This document shows, piece after piece, positions 1-9,551 of a stretch of 64,000 nucleotides of DNA (position 1 is its first letter; each line of letters opens with the position of its first letter). This DNA is from Mycolicibacterium sp. P1-5 (GTDB lineage Bacteria > Actinomycetota > Actinomycetes > Mycobacteriales > Mycobacteriaceae): NCBI RefSeq assembly GCF_008329565.1, contig NZ_NPKT01000014.1, forward strand, positions 1 through 64,000, given 5' to 3'. The position numbers and the translations under genes were made by a program. Under the pieces are notes generated by a model. It had not been told where the DNA came from. It saw only the letters and a program-made list of their open reading frames with translations, and did not search any database.

Positions 1-1
1 G

Positions 2-190
2 GTGTTGATGGCCATCACGATCCTGTTGATCCACACCTACTTCGGCTACTTCGCCACCGGCGGACCCTCCGGCGTCGGCGTCGCGGTCGGCAACGCCGTA
101 CGCACCTCCCTGATCGTGGTCGTCTCGGTCACCCTGCTCATATCCCTGGCCATCTACGGCTCCAACGGCAACTTCAACCTATCCGGATAG
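2..190 (+). CDS. yrbEB: YrbE/MlaE-family permease, C-terminal fragment
   Basis: This is the 3' end of a gene that begins before the window. The 62 visible residues are very hydrophobic, with two likely membrane segments (residues about 1-18 and 32-52), a Gly-rich turn between them and a short polar tail ending NFNLSG. YrbE proteins are the paired permeases of Mce lipid importers and always precede mceA. Here the stop lies 9 bases before the mceA start, so the identification rests mainly on position plus the membrane profile. The paralogue YrbEA should lie just upstream of the window. It could only be something else if the operon were rearranged. Confidence 0.85.
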   Translation: MLMAITILLIHTYFGYFATGGPSGVGVAVGNAVRTSLIVVVSVTLLISLAIYGSNGNFNLSG

Positions 191-199
191 GGAGATGAC

Positions 200-1477
200 G
201 TGACACGAAATCTCGGTCCGGGACCGGCCGACCGATCCGAAACCGAAACCCACGCCGCGCCGGTGGCGGCCCGAACCGGGCACAGCTTCGGCGCGACGGG
301 GTGGGCGCGGCCGGTGGCCGGGCTGGCCACCGTCCTCATCGTGGCCGCGATCGTCGCCGTTTCCGTCGGTCTGTTTCGCGGCGACTTCACCAAAACCGTT
401 CCGGTGACGGTGATCTCCGAACGTGCCGGCCTGGTGATGAACCCCGACGCCAGGGTGAAGATGCGAGGCGTCCAGGTCGGCAAGGTCGAATCGATCGAGA
501 GCCGCCCGGACGGCACGGCAGCCCTGCACCTCTCGATGGATCCGGCACAGCTGCGCAAGATTCCGTCCAACGTCGTCGCTGACATCGCGTCGACGACGGT
601 CTTCGGCGCCAAGTACATCAACTTCCAACCGCCGGCGGACCCGTCGCCGAAGCCCATGTACGCCGGTCAGGTTCTGCAGGGCCAGCACGTCACGGTCGAG
701 ATCAACACTGTCTTCCAGCAGCTGACGCAGGTCCTGAACAAGATCGACCCGACACAGCTCAACGCGACTCTCGGCGCACTGTCCGAAGCATTCGCCGGGC
801 GCGGTAAGCAGTTCGGCCAGACCATCAAGGATTTCGACCAACTGCTTGCCAAGATGGAACCCAGCCTGCCCAACTTGGCCAAGGACATCGAACTCAGCGC
901 GCCCGTGGCAGCCGCCTATGCTGACGCCGCGCCGAATCTCGTCAAGACCGTGCAGAACGCGAACAGGGTCAGCGACAGCATCGTCGACGAGCAGCAGAGC
1001 CTGGACAGCTTCCTGGTCAACATGATCGGGTTGGCCGACGAAGGCAATGAGGTGCTCGGCACCAACCAGCCGGCGTTGAGCAAGGTGCTCAAGTTGCTGG
1101 TGCCCACCACGAGTCTGTTCAATGAATATGCGCCTGCGATCAACTGCACGCTCCAGGGCATGAATTTCGTCCGGTTGCAGCCACCGCTGATGGATCCGGG
1201 CGTGCTGGTCAACGTGGCCTTCACGCTCGGTATCGAGCGGTACCGCTACCCGTCGAACCTGCCTAAGGTCGCGGCCTCGGGCGGCCCGCAGTGCATGGGC
1301 CTGCCCTATATCGGTTACGGCAACAAGTCCAAGTATCTGGTGACCGATGTCGGCGTCAATCCGTGGCAGTACGGCAACCAGGGCATCGTGCTGAACTCCG
1401 ACGGCCTCAAGCAGCTGCTGTTCGGACCGCTGGACGGACCGCCGCGCAACACCGCACAGATCGGACAGCCGGGATGA
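200..1477 (+). CDS. mceA: Mce-family substrate-binding protein MceA
   Basis: 425 residues. An N-terminal cytoplasmic stretch of about 35 residues is followed by one membrane anchor (about 35-58, GLATVLIVAAIVAVSVGLF) and an MlaD/Mce domain with the usual VKMRGVQVGKV core. A long helical region follows and forms the tunnel in this family. The GTG start at 200 has GGGAG five bases upstream. It is the first of six mce genes joined by overlaps, so they are translated as one unit. The family forms a periplasm-spanning complex with YrbE permeases to import lipids such as sterols or fatty acids. The substrate cannot be read from sequence, so no Mce number is given. Confidence 0.93.
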   Translation: MTRNLGPGPADRSETETHAAPVAARTGHSFGATGWARPVAGLATVLIVAAIVAVSVGLFRGDFTKTVPVTVISERAGLVMNPDARVKMRGVQVGKVESIESRPDGTAALHLSMDPAQLRKIPSNVVADIASTTVFGAKYINFQPPADPSPKPMYAGQVLQGQHVTVEINTVFQQLTQVLNKIDPTQLNATLGALSEAFAGRGKQFGQTIKDFDQLLAKMEPSLPNLAKDIELSAPVAAAYADAAPNLVKTVQNANRVSDSIVDEQQSLDSFLVNMIGLADEGNEVLGTNQPALSKVLKLLVPTTSLFNEYAPAINCTLQGMNFVRLQPPLMDPGVLVNVAFTLGIERYRYPSNLPKVAASGGPQCMGLPYIGYGNKSKYLVTDVGVNPWQYGNQGIVLNSDGLKQLLFGPLDGPPRNTAQIGQPG

Positions 1478-2499
1478 TGCGCACCACAAGCACACTCATC
1501 AAGTTCGGCGTGTTCGCCGTCGTGATGGTGGTCCTGACCGCCTTCCTGTTTTTGACGTTCAGCAACTACCGCAGCGGCTCGACCTCCGGCTACTCGGCGG
1601 TGTTCGCCGACGCATCCCGGCTCAAGGATGGCGATACCGTGCGGGTTGCGGGTGTCCGGGTCGGCACGGTGAAGAGTGTCGACCTGCAACCGGACAAGAG
1701 CGTGCTGGTGAACTTCGATGCCGACCGGGACATCGTATTGACCACCGGAACCAAAGCGGCGGTTCGCTATTTGAACCTGACCGGCGATCGCTATCTGGAT
1801 CTCATCGATGGGCCCGGCTCGACCAGGGTGCTGCCGGCGGGGGCTCAGATACCCAAGGACCGCACCCAGGGCGCGCTCGACCTGGATCTTCTGCTCGGTG
1901 GCCTTCGCCCGGTGATTCAGGGGCTCAACCCGCACGATGTCAACGCGCTGACCGCATCGCTGATCAACGTTTTGCAGGGGCAGGGCGATACGCTCGACTC
2001 GTTACTCGGCAAGACCACGTCGTTCTCGAATGCCTTGGCCGACAACAGCCAAACCGTTGAGCAACTCATCGACAACCTCAAGGTGGTCGTCGACACGCTC
2101 GCCAAGGATGGCGACAAGTTCTCCGGAGCCATCGACAAGCTGGAGAACCTGATCACCGGTCTTTCGCAGGACCGCGAACCCATCGGCACCGCGATCACCC
2201 AGTTGGACAACGGAACTGCCTCGCTCACCAGCCTCCTGAACGAGGCTCGTGCCCCGCTGAGGGGTGATATCGAGCAGCTCAACCGGCTCGCACCGCTGTT
2301 GGACGACAACAAGATCATCTTCGACCGGGGCCTGCAGCGCGGACCGGACAACTACCGCAAAATGGCCCGCCTCGGTGCGTACGGCAGCTGGATCATGTAC
2401 TACATCTGCGGCCTGTCCATCCGTGTCACTGACCTCCAGGGACGCACCGGGGTCTTCCCGATGATCAAGCAAGAATCCGGTAGGTGCGGAGAGCCCTGA
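1474..2499 (+). CDS. mceB: Mce-family protein MceB
   Basis: 341 residues, second mce gene. The start ATG at 1474 overlaps the mceA stop in an ATGA arrangement (a second ATG follows at 1477). The open frame continues upstream into mceA, but that extension would precede the membrane anchor and is not expected in this family. Residues about 8-28 form the anchor (FGVFAVVMVVLTAFLFLTF). The MlaD domain carries VRVAGVRVGTVKSV and ends near PAGAQIP, and the rest is helical. The C-terminal portion (GAYGSWIMYYICGLSIRV) matches the conserved end of MceB proteins. Likely part of the same heteromeric import complex. Confidence 0.92.
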   Translation: MMRTTSTLIKFGVFAVVMVVLTAFLFLTFSNYRSGSTSGYSAVFADASRLKDGDTVRVAGVRVGTVKSVDLQPDKSVLVNFDADRDIVLTTGTKAAVRYLNLTGDRYLDLIDGPGSTRVLPAGAQIPKDRTQGALDLDLLLGGLRPVIQGLNPHDVNALTASLINVLQGQGDTLDSLLGKTTSFSNALADNSQTVEQLIDNLKVVVDTLAKDGDKFSGAIDKLENLITGLSQDREPIGTAITQLDNGTASLTSLLNEARAPLRGDIEQLNRLAPLLDDNKIIFDRGLQRGPDNYRKMARLGAYGSWIMYYICGLSIRVTDLQGRTGVFPMIKQESGRCGEP

Positions 2500-3581
2500 T
2501 GCTGAAATACCGAGCTTCAAACTTGTGGCGTGCCGGCTTTCTCGGCGCGGTCTTGATCTTGCTGGTGATCGCCGTCGGGCTGCAGCCCGAGCGGCTGATG
2601 CAGCTGGCCACCTCGGTGCGCCATCAGGCGCTGTTCACCGAGGCAGGCGGGATCGCCGTCGGCAATGACGTGACGCTGTCCGGGATCAAGGTCGGCTCGA
2701 TCACCGATGTCGCACTGGACAACGGCGACGCGCTGGTCACGTTCACGACCGCAGGCAAGTATGCGCTGGGCTCGCAGACCGCCGCGCACATCCGCACCGG
2801 ATCCCTTCTGGGCGAGCGGGTTCTGACCCTGGAATCGGCAGGCAGCGGGAGCCTTCGCGCCGCCGACGTGATCCCGACGACGCGTACGTCGTCGCCGTAC
2901 TCACTCACCGATGCGGTCAGCGATCTGACCAGTAACACAGCGGGGACCGACACCTCGACGCTCAACCAGTCGCTGGACACACTTTCATCGACGATCGATC
3001 AGCTCGCGCCGAAGTTGGGGCCGACGTTCGACGGACTGAGCCGGCTGTCTCGATCGCTCAACAGCCGCAACGAGAATCTGGCCGGCCTGCTCAAGAGCGC
3101 CGCCGACGTCACCACAGTGCTGGGTCAGCGCAGCCAGCAGCTCAACACTTTGATTCTCAACGCCAACGATTTGCTCGGCGTTCTCAACGACCGGCGCGAG
3201 GCGATCGTCGACCTGCTGGCCAATACCGCCGCGGTGTCGGCGCAGCTGACGGGTCTGGTCCACGACAATGAGGACAAGCTGGCGCCGACGCTGCAACGGC
3301 TGAATTCTGTTGTCGCCGTGCTGGAGAAGAACAAGGACAACATCGCGCAGATGTTGCCGAACGTGAAGAAGTTCATCCTCTCGGAGGGTGAGACATTGGC
3401 CAACGGCCCGTACTACAACGCTTTCGTGCCGAACTTGCAGCCGGCGCAGTTGCTCCAGCCGTTCATGGATTACGCACTCGGCTTCCGTCGCGGTGTCAAC
3501 GCCGGCCAGCCGCCGGACAACGCGGGGCCGCGCGCCGAATTGCCACTGCCGTACAACGGCATTCCGGGAGGATCCCGCTGA
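2499..3581 (+). CDS. mceC: Mce-family protein MceC
   Basis: 360 residues from the ATG at 2499, which shares bases with the mceB stop (TGATG). A GTG at 2484 in the same frame would add five residues and is less likely. One membrane anchor lies at about residues 11-30 (FLGAVLILLVIAVGL). The MlaD domain contains VTLSGIKVGSITDV, followed by a long Ser/Thr/Asn-rich helical region and a proline-containing tail ending GIPGGSR. Lipid-import complex subunit by family and position. Confidence 0.92.
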   Translation: MLKYRASNLWRAGFLGAVLILLVIAVGLQPERLMQLATSVRHQALFTEAGGIAVGNDVTLSGIKVGSITDVALDNGDALVTFTTAGKYALGSQTAAHIRTGSLLGERVLTLESAGSGSLRAADVIPTTRTSSPYSLTDAVSDLTSNTAGTDTSTLNQSLDTLSSTIDQLAPKLGPTFDGLSRLSRSLNSRNENLAGLLKSAADVTTVLGQRSQQLNTLILNANDLLGVLNDRREAIVDLLANTAAVSAQLTGLVHDNEDKLAPTLQRLNSVVAVLEKNKDNIAQMLPNVKKFILSEGETLANGPYYNAFVPNLQPAQLLQPFMDYALGFRRGVNAGQPPDNAGPRAELPLPYNGIPGGSR

Positions 3582-5005
3582 TGGGCAAGCGTTGGGTGAA
3601 GGTGCTGTCGGTCGTGCTGGCCGGGCTGCTCGTGGTGGGCGCAGCGGTTCTGGTGCGCAACATCTTCTTCGGACCGAAGACAATATCCGCGGTCTTCACC
3701 ACCGCCACCGGTATCTACCCGGGTGACGATGTCCGGGTGTCGGGCGTCAAGGTCGGCACCATCAAGGCGATCGAGCCGCAGGGCACGCAGACAAAACTGG
3801 TGCTCGACATCGACCGCGACGTGCCGATCCCCGCCGACGCCAAGGCAGTGATCGTGGCCCAGAACCTGGTCGCCGCCCGCTATGTGCAGTTGACACCGGC
3901 CTACCGCAATAACGTCGGGCCGAAGATGGCTGACGACACGGTGATCCCGTTGGACCGCACCGCGATTCCGGTGGAGTGGGACGAGGTCAAGGAGCAGCTG
4001 ACCAGGCTGGCCACCGACCTCGGACCGCAGGGCGGCGTTTCGGGCACATCGGTGTCACGCTTCATCGACAGTGCGGCCAACGCACTCGACGGAAACGGCG
4101 ACAAGCTGCGCCAGACCATCACCGAGCTCGCCGGGGTGTCCCGCGTTCTGGCCAACGGCAGCGGCAACATCGTCGACATCATCAAGAACCTGCAGACCTT
4201 CGTGACCACCCTGCGCGACAGCAATGAGCAGGTGGTGATGTTCCAGAACCGGCTGGCGACGCTGACGAGTGTGATCGACGGCAACCGGTCGGACCTCGAC
4301 GGCGCACTGAAGAATCTTTCGGTGGCGATCGTCGATATCCAGCGGTTCGTCGCCGGTAGCCGCAATCAGACGTCCGAGCAGCTGCACCGGCTGACCAACG
4401 TCACCACGAACCTGCTGAACAACAAGATGGAAATCGAGAATGTTCTGCACATCGCGCCGAACGCCCTGACCAACGCCTACAACATCTATAACCCGTCGTC
4501 CGGTAGCGCGGTGGGGCAGTTCGTGCTCAACAACTTCTCCAACCCAACCGAATTCGTCTGCGGTGCCATCGGCGCTATCGAGAACACCACGGCGCCGGAA
4601 ACGGCGAAGCTGTGCAGCCAGTACCTCGGCCCGGCGCTGCGTCTGCTGAACTTCAACTACCTGCCGATCGGCATCGATCCGTATCTGATGCCCGCTGCCT
4701 CCCCGGATGAACTCGTTTACTCGGCGGACAATCTGCGCCCCGGCGCCGGCGGCCCGACCCCCGACGTCCCGCCGCTACCGCCGTACCATTCGGCGTACGA
4801 AGGCGTGCTCCCAGGGCCGCCCGGATTCACCGGACGTGCGCCGGGTGAGGCACCGCCCGGTGCGGCCCAGCTCCTGCCCGGCGCACCGCCGGTGATACCG
4901 CCCAGCGTGATGTCCTCGCTGCCCAGCATGCTGACTCCGGCCGGTGCGGCGCCCGGCCCGGCGCCCGGTCCTCCGATGGCCGCGGAAGCAGGAGGGACGC
5001 CATGA
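3581..5005 (+). CDS. mceD: Mce-family protein MceD with proline-rich tail
   Basis: 474 residues. The ATG overlaps the mceC stop, with GGGAGGA eight bases upstream. The anchor is at about residues 7-28 (VLSVVLAGLLVVGAAVLV). The MlaD domain has VRVSGVKVGTIKAI, and a long helical tunnel region follows. The last 90 or so residues are rich in Pro, Ala and Gly, typical of several Mce proteins and probably extended and surface-exposed. The gene overlaps mceE by four bases. No catalytic residues are expected, because this is a structural, substrate-conducting subunit. Confidence 0.92.
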   Translation: MGKRWVKVLSVVLAGLLVVGAAVLVRNIFFGPKTISAVFTTATGIYPGDDVRVSGVKVGTIKAIEPQGTQTKLVLDIDRDVPIPADAKAVIVAQNLVAARYVQLTPAYRNNVGPKMADDTVIPLDRTAIPVEWDEVKEQLTRLATDLGPQGGVSGTSVSRFIDSAANALDGNGDKLRQTITELAGVSRVLANGSGNIVDIIKNLQTFVTTLRDSNEQVVMFQNRLATLTSVIDGNRSDLDGALKNLSVAIVDIQRFVAGSRNQTSEQLHRLTNVTTNLLNNKMEIENVLHIAPNALTNAYNIYNPSSGSAVGQFVLNNFSNPTEFVCGAIGAIENTTAPETAKLCSQYLGPALRLLNFNYLPIGIDPYLMPAASPDELVYSADNLRPGAGGPTPDVPPLPPYHSAYEGVLPGPPGFTGRAPGEAPPGAAQLLPGAPPVIPPSVMSSLPSMLTPAGAAPGPAPGPPMAAEAGGTP

Positions 5006-6354
5006 TCGGCGTAACGTCGTTGCGACGAGCAGTGATCGTCGGCTGCGGTGTCGCGGTGACCACGAGTGCGTGTGCCTTCCAGGGCGTCAACTCGTTGCCG
5101 TTGCCCGGTACGGTGGGCCGCGGGTCGGACGCCAGCGTCTATCACGTCGAGATCGCCAATGTGTCCACCTTGGAACCCAATTCACCGGTGATGATGAACG
5201 ACGTCGTCGTCGGCAGCGTGCGCAAGATGACGGTCAAGAACTGGCACGCCGATGTCGAGTTCTCGGTGAAGCCTGACGTCGCGGTGCCGGCGAATGTCGT
5301 CGCCAGTGTTGGCCAGACCAGCCTGCTGGGTTCGATGCATCTCTCGCTGACCTCGCCGGCCGGCCAAGCTCCCAGCGGAAAGCTCACCCCCGGCGCGACG
5401 ATTCCGCTCAGCAAGGCGTCGACCTACCCGAGCACCGAGCAGACGCTGGCCTCGCTCGCGGCGGTGGTCAATGGTGGTGGTCTGGGCCAGATCGGCGATG
5501 TCATCCACAACTTCAGCACGGCGGTCAGCGGCAACGAGGCTGCATTCCGTGACCTGATCACCCGCTTGGACACCTTCGTCGGAACGCTGGACAGCCAACG
5601 GGACAACATCGTCTCGACGATCCAGTCGCTGAACCGGATGGCGTCGACGTTCGCCGGGCAGCGCGATGATCTCACGCAGGCGTTGCAGAAGATTCCCCCT
5701 GCCATCGATGTGCTGATCAAGGAAAGGCCAACGCTGACAACGGCGTTGCAGAAGCTCGGCACATTCAGTGACACCGCGAGCACACTTGTCAACGAGTCAC
5801 AGGCCGACCTGGTGGCAAACCTGAAGAACCTGGAACCGGCCTTCAAGGCGTTCGCCGACGTGGGTCCCGACCTCGATGCGCTGCTCGAATATGCCATCCA
5901 CTTCCCGTTCACCCAGAGCTTCATGGATCGCGCGATCCGTGGCGACTACTACAACCTGTTCGCGATCATCGACCTCACCGTGCCGCGGCTGAAGCGCACG
6001 CTGATGCTGGGAACCCGGTGGGCAGACGCAGGTGCGCAACTCATCCCGGCGCCTGGTGATCCGGTGTACCTGAACTACACCTACGATCCGCTCAAGACCG
6101 GCGTCACTCCGCCGCCGCCGGACGTCTTCGACGACAATCCGCCCCAGGCGCCACCGCTGTCGGCCCTTACCGCTGCGGGTCCGATCCTGCCGTTGGTGCC
6201 GCCGTCACCGATCGCGGCGCCGGGCACCCAGATCTATACACGGGAACAGCTCGCGGCAACCGGAGTCCAACCGATCTTCGCCGGACCGTATGGAGCTCAA
6301 GCTAATCCACCGGCCAACACACCGCCGGCGCCACCGACCGGAGGGGGCGGCTAA
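5002..6354 (+). CDS. mceE: Mce-family lipoprotein MceE (LprK-like)
   Basis: 450 residues, with ATG five bases after a strong GGAGGG. Unlike the other five subunits it starts with an export signal ending in a lipobox-like TTSAC, so Cys24 would be lipidated. The -3 position is Thr rather than the more common Leu, so the lipobox is slightly atypical. MceE proteins are the lipoprotein subunit of Mce systems. The MlaD domain and helical region follow, and the C-terminus is proline-rich (VPPSPIAAPGTQ and a final PPAPPTGGGG). It overlaps mceF by one base (TAATG). Confidence 0.92.
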   Translation: MIGVTSLRRAVIVGCGVAVTTSACAFQGVNSLPLPGTVGRGSDASVYHVEIANVSTLEPNSPVMMNDVVVGSVRKMTVKNWHADVEFSVKPDVAVPANVVASVGQTSLLGSMHLSLTSPAGQAPSGKLTPGATIPLSKASTYPSTEQTLASLAAVVNGGGLGQIGDVIHNFSTAVSGNEAAFRDLITRLDTFVGTLDSQRDNIVSTIQSLNRMASTFAGQRDDLTQALQKIPPAIDVLIKERPTLTTALQKLGTFSDTASTLVNESQADLVANLKNLEPAFKAFADVGPDLDALLEYAIHFPFTQSFMDRAIRGDYYNLFAIIDLTVPRLKRTLMLGTRWADAGAQLIPAPGDPVYLNYTYDPLKTGVTPPPPDVFDDNPPQAPPLSALTAAGPILPLVPPSPIAAPGTQIYTREQLAATGVQPIFAGPYGAQANPPANTPPAPPTGGGG

Positions 6355-8063
6355 TGCTCACGCGTTTTGTCCGAACTCAGCTGATCATCTTCACCGTCGC
6401 TTCGATCGTCGGCGTGGCCATCATGATGTTCGCCTACGTCCAGGTGCCCACCCTGCTGGGACTGGGTCGGCTCACCGTCAAGCTCGACCTGCCGGCCACC
6501 GGTGGCCTGTACAAGTTCAGCAACGTCACCTACCGGGGTCTACAGGTCGGCAAGGTCACCTCGGTCGACCTGACCGACACCGGTGCCCAGGCGACGCTGT
6601 CGCTGGACACGTCGCCTAAAATTCCGGCGGACCTCAAGGCGGAGGTGCGCAGCATGTCCGCGGTCGGTGAGCAGTACGTGGAACTGTTGCCGCGCAGCGA
6701 CAAAGCTCCGTACCTGCAAGACGGTTCGGTCATACCGGTTGGCAACAGCTCGATTCCGCAGGCAGTCGGACCGATGCTCGATCAGGTCAGCAAGCTGGTC
6801 GGCAGCATCCCGAAAGACAAATTGAGTCAACTGTTGGGCGAGACGTATCAGGCCTTCAACGGGACGGGGTATGACTTCGGTTCGCTGGTGGATTCCGGTG
6901 CGACGATCACCCGGGATGCCAACGGTATCTCCGACAACACCCGCGCCCTGATCGACGACGCACGCCCGTTCGTCGGGGCGCAGGAGATGACCACCGATGC
7001 GATTCGGACCTGGGCGCAGAGCCTGGCCGGGATCACCGGACAGGTGGCCGACAACGATCCGCAGTTCCGGTCGATCCTGCACAACGGTCCGGGGTTCGCC
7101 CAGGAGACGTCGCAGCTACTTGAGCAGATAAAGCCGACGCTGCCAGTGCTTTTGGCGAACATGACGACTTTCGGTCAGATCTTCCTGACGTACAACAAGT
7201 CAGTCGAGCAGCTGCTGGTTCTCGTTCCGCCGTTCGTCGCCCAGATCCAGACGTACGCGCCCACCAACAACCCGACCGGGTTGCCCAACGGTGACTTTTC
7301 GCTCGGTCTCGGCGACCCCGCCGCATGCACGGTCGGATTCCTCCCACCGTCGTCATGGCGTAACCCCGCCGACACGTCGGTGATCGACACCCCGGACGGC
7401 CTGTACTGCAAGTTGCCGCAGGATTCCCCGGTGGCGGTCCGCGGTGCACGTAACTATCCCTGCCAGGATCATCCCGGCAAGCGGGCGCCGACGGTCGAAC
7501 TGTGTAACGATCCCAACGGCTTCCAGCCGCTCGCGCAGCGTCAGCACGTCACCGGTCCGTACCCGATTGATCCGGGCCTGGTTGCCCAGGGCATCCCGGT
7601 GGACAGCCGGGCACTGCCGAGTTCCAACCTTTTTGGCCCGCTGCAGGGGACTCCGCTCCCGCCGGGAGTGACCGCGCCGCCACCGGGCGCGCCGCCAGTG
7701 GATCCACCGCCGCCGAACTTCGCGGGTACCGGTCCTGGGCCGCTGCTGCCCGGTCAGCCGATCTATCAGACGCCACCGGTGTCACCGCCGGGCCCGGAAG
7801 GCAATCTCGGCCCAGCACCGATCAACCAACCGGGTCCTGCCAACATGTTGCCACCCGACCTCCAGCCGCCGCCGCCTGCCGAACCTGGTACGCCGCAGGT
7901 TGCTCCGAGCGCCTTCACTCCGAACGGGCAGAAGGCACCCGGACTGCAGGTCGCCAAGTACGACCCGCGCAATGGTCAGTACATGGGCAGTGACGGCACG
8001 CTGTACCGCCAGACGAACTTGGCCAAGCCGGCCACGACGTGGCAGGACATGCTGCAGAGCTGA
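6354..8063 (+). CDS. mceF: Mce-family protein MceF with long proline-rich tail
   Basis: 569 residues, the last and longest Mce subunit. GGAGGGGG precedes the ATG. One membrane anchor (about residues 9-30), an MlaD domain with VTYRGLQVGKVTSV, then a helical region. A Cys-containing segment (residues about 325-385, with ACTVGF, LYCKLP, NYPCQD and VELCND) may form disulfides outside the membrane. The last 170 residues are dominated by Pro/Gly. It is followed 13 bases later by a secreted-protein gene on the same strand, which is probably co-transcribed. Confidence 0.92.
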   Translation: MLTRFVRTQLIIFTVASIVGVAIMMFAYVQVPTLLGLGRLTVKLDLPATGGLYKFSNVTYRGLQVGKVTSVDLTDTGAQATLSLDTSPKIPADLKAEVRSMSAVGEQYVELLPRSDKAPYLQDGSVIPVGNSSIPQAVGPMLDQVSKLVGSIPKDKLSQLLGETYQAFNGTGYDFGSLVDSGATITRDANGISDNTRALIDDARPFVGAQEMTTDAIRTWAQSLAGITGQVADNDPQFRSILHNGPGFAQETSQLLEQIKPTLPVLLANMTTFGQIFLTYNKSVEQLLVLVPPFVAQIQTYAPTNNPTGLPNGDFSLGLGDPAACTVGFLPPSSWRNPADTSVIDTPDGLYCKLPQDSPVAVRGARNYPCQDHPGKRAPTVELCNDPNGFQPLAQRQHVTGPYPIDPGLVAQGIPVDSRALPSSNLFGPLQGTPLPPGVTAPPPGAPPVDPPPPNFAGTGPGPLLPGQPIYQTPPVSPPGPEGNLGPAPINQPGPANMLPPDLQPPPPAEPGTPQVAPSAFTPNGQKAPGLQVAKYDPRNGQYMGSDGTLYRQTNLAKPATTWQDMLQS

Positions 8064-8076
8064 AAGGGGTTTGTCG

Positions 8077-8580
8077 ATGCGTGTACTTCAAGCGCTGACC
8101 GCCGTCGGCGCGGCCGTCACACTGATCGGGATCACTTGCGCCACAACGGCTCAGGCATCGCAGGACTGGGGGATCAACGGCACGTTCGCGATGTCGTCCA
8201 ACGGTGAATGGGCGAAGATCAACGGCCGTTACCAGGACCAGCCGTCGGAGCGCAACACGTGGACCATCTCGACCACCTGCATCTCACCCACGGAATGCAC
8301 TGGAACCGTGACGAGCGACGCGGGCTGGTCGGCTCCGATCTACACCACGAACAGTTTGTGGTACGTCAAGCGGACGATCCCGGACTGGCGCTTCTGCGCT
8401 GACGGTGCGGCCATCGAGGGCTTCCAGGAGTACAAGATCTATCCGGTCGGCACCGACGGTCACTACGACGGTGCCTCGGACGAGTACACCGGCGTAAACC
8501 GCGTCATCGGCCCGAGCGGATCGTGCGGACGCAACCAGTGGCCGGTCATCGAGATGCCGATCTACATGAAAAAGGTGTAG
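8077..8580 (+). CDS. Secreted protein encoded at the end of the mce operon
   Basis: 167 residues from the ATG at 8077, with AAAGGGG seven bases upstream. A clear signal peptide (hydrophobic core LTAVGAAVTLIGIT, predicted cleavage after TAQA, residue 27) is followed by a mature domain rich in Trp, Tyr and Thr with four Cys (TTCISPTEC, RFCAD, GSCGRN), likely two disulfides. I do not recognise an enzyme motif. The 13-base gap to mceF suggests a periplasmic or wall accessory of the importer. The leftward gene at 9033-9494 has a similar overall layout (signal peptide, Trp-rich, final Gly-Cys region) and may be a distant relative. Confidence 0.8.
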   Translation: MRVLQALTAVGAAVTLIGITCATTAQASQDWGINGTFAMSSNGEWAKINGRYQDQPSERNTWTISTTCISPTECTGTVTSDAGWSAPIYTTNSLWYVKRTIPDWRFCADGAAIEGFQEYKIYPVGTDGHYDGASDEYTGVNRVIGPSGSCGRNQWPVIEMPIYMKKV

Positions 8581-8583
8581 CCG

Positions 8584-9030
8584 CTACCAGTTTCGCAACG
8601 AGCACAGCGCGCCCTTGGGCCCGCTGTTCTGCTTCACGACGATGCCATTGATCGCCATCGTGCAGTTGAATCCGGCTGTTGCCTTGGGCAGGGCTCCGGT
8701 GGCCTGGACGAGGACCATGCCCCACTGGATCGGATCGGTCAGGGTGGCTTCGAGAACCCACGGCTTGCTGGGCCCGACGGTGGCTTCGGTGTTGGGGCTG
8801 AAGGCATACGGGTCGTGGCTGTAGTCGGAGAATGTGGGCGGATCGGTGTCCCGGTAGTAGATCTCGGCGATGACCGGTTTGTCCGCGGTGACGGTGTACC
8901 GCACGTTGAACACCTGCGGCGGGGGAGGATCGCCCGACGGCGGATCATCGGCCAGTGCGGGTGATGCGAAACCGGTTGCGGTGCACAGGATGGCGAGGGC
9001 AGCGGCGAACATCTTCGTGGTGAATCGCAT
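8584..9030 (-). CDS. Secreted MmpS-like protein
   Basis: 148 residues from the ATG at 9030; the longer frame to 9090 runs into the upstream gene. The signal peptide ends near SPALA (residue 27). The mature part follows the MmpS pattern: a VRYTVTADKPVIAEIYYRD opening strand pair, a mid-domain aromatic segment, a Cys in GFNCTMAINGIVV and a second Cys in GALCSLRNW at the C-terminus. MmpS proteins are periplasmic partners of MmpL lipid exporters, but no mmpL is nearby. A close paralogue lies at 13063-13476. It starts two bases after the stop of the gene at 9033-9494, so the two form an operon. Function is inferred from fold resemblance only. Confidence 0.75.
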   Translation of the reverse strand: MRFTTKMFAAALAILCTATGFASPALADDPPSGDPPPPQVFNVRYTVTADKPVIAEIYYRDTDPPTFSDYSHDPYAFSPNTEATVGPSKPWVLEATLTDPIQWGMVLVQATGALPKATAGFNCTMAINGIVVKQNSGPKGALCSLRNW

Positions 9031-9032
9031 GG

Positions 9033-9494
9033 TCACATCCGGTTCAGGCTGAACGGGTAGGTGAAACTGCCACCCGGGGCGCCATCGCAACCGGCATCGA
9101 ACGTCGAGACCATCGAGCCGGCAAGAGTGTTCGCGTCCCAGGTGTACACGTCATGGGTGGGAATGGTTGGCCCGTAATAGATGTCGCCGCACCGCAGGCC
9201 GAACGGATCATCGACGGTGAAGGTGTAGTGGCCGTTGACCAGCGGTGCGTCGCCGACGCTCTGCACGGCTTTGGCGATCGGGCGGGGCAGCGTGAGGATG
9301 TGAATACAATTGGGGATGTTGACGTTGCTGTCCGGCGCTTTGCATGGAGTCAGCGCCGACCACACCCAGGTGTGGAAGTCCCGGCGGTCGGGCATGATCA
9401 GCTCGTAATTGCCCAGGTACATCTCAGCGGATGCCGGCGGAGCGAGCGCCACCGTTGCCGCCACCACTGCCGTGGTGATCACGAGGGACTTCAA
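9033..9494 (-). CDS. Secreted protein of unknown function
   Basis: 153 residues using the TTG at 9494, which has GGAGGAAA six to seven bases upstream and gives a clean signal peptide (MKSLVITTAVVAATVALAPP, cleavage after ASA at residue 23). An ATG at 9509 is in frame but would place the ribosome-binding site inside the gene. The mature protein has four or more Cys (TPCKAP, PNCIH, LRCGD, AGCDG) and many aromatic residues. No known domain is recognised. It is co-transcribed with the MmpS-like gene two bases downstream and lies beside the mce locus, so a cell-envelope role is plausible. Confidence 0.72.
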   Translation of the reverse strand: MKSLVITTAVVAATVALAPPASAEMYLGNYELIMPDRRDFHTWVWSALTPCKAPDSNVNIPNCIHILTLPRPIAKAVQSVGDAPLVNGHYTFTVDDPFGLRCGDIYYGPTIPTHDVYTWDANTLAGSMVSTFDAGCDGAPGGSFTYPFSLNRM

Positions 9495-9551
9495 GCTGGT
9501 TTCCTCCATGTTCGGCGCGCTCAGTGCGAAACCCCGGCAGTCGCACGCTGC

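Noticed and set aside
179..1495. Leftward open frame covering mceA
   Set aside because: Exact antisense of mceA with no motif; third-position GC favours the plus strand.
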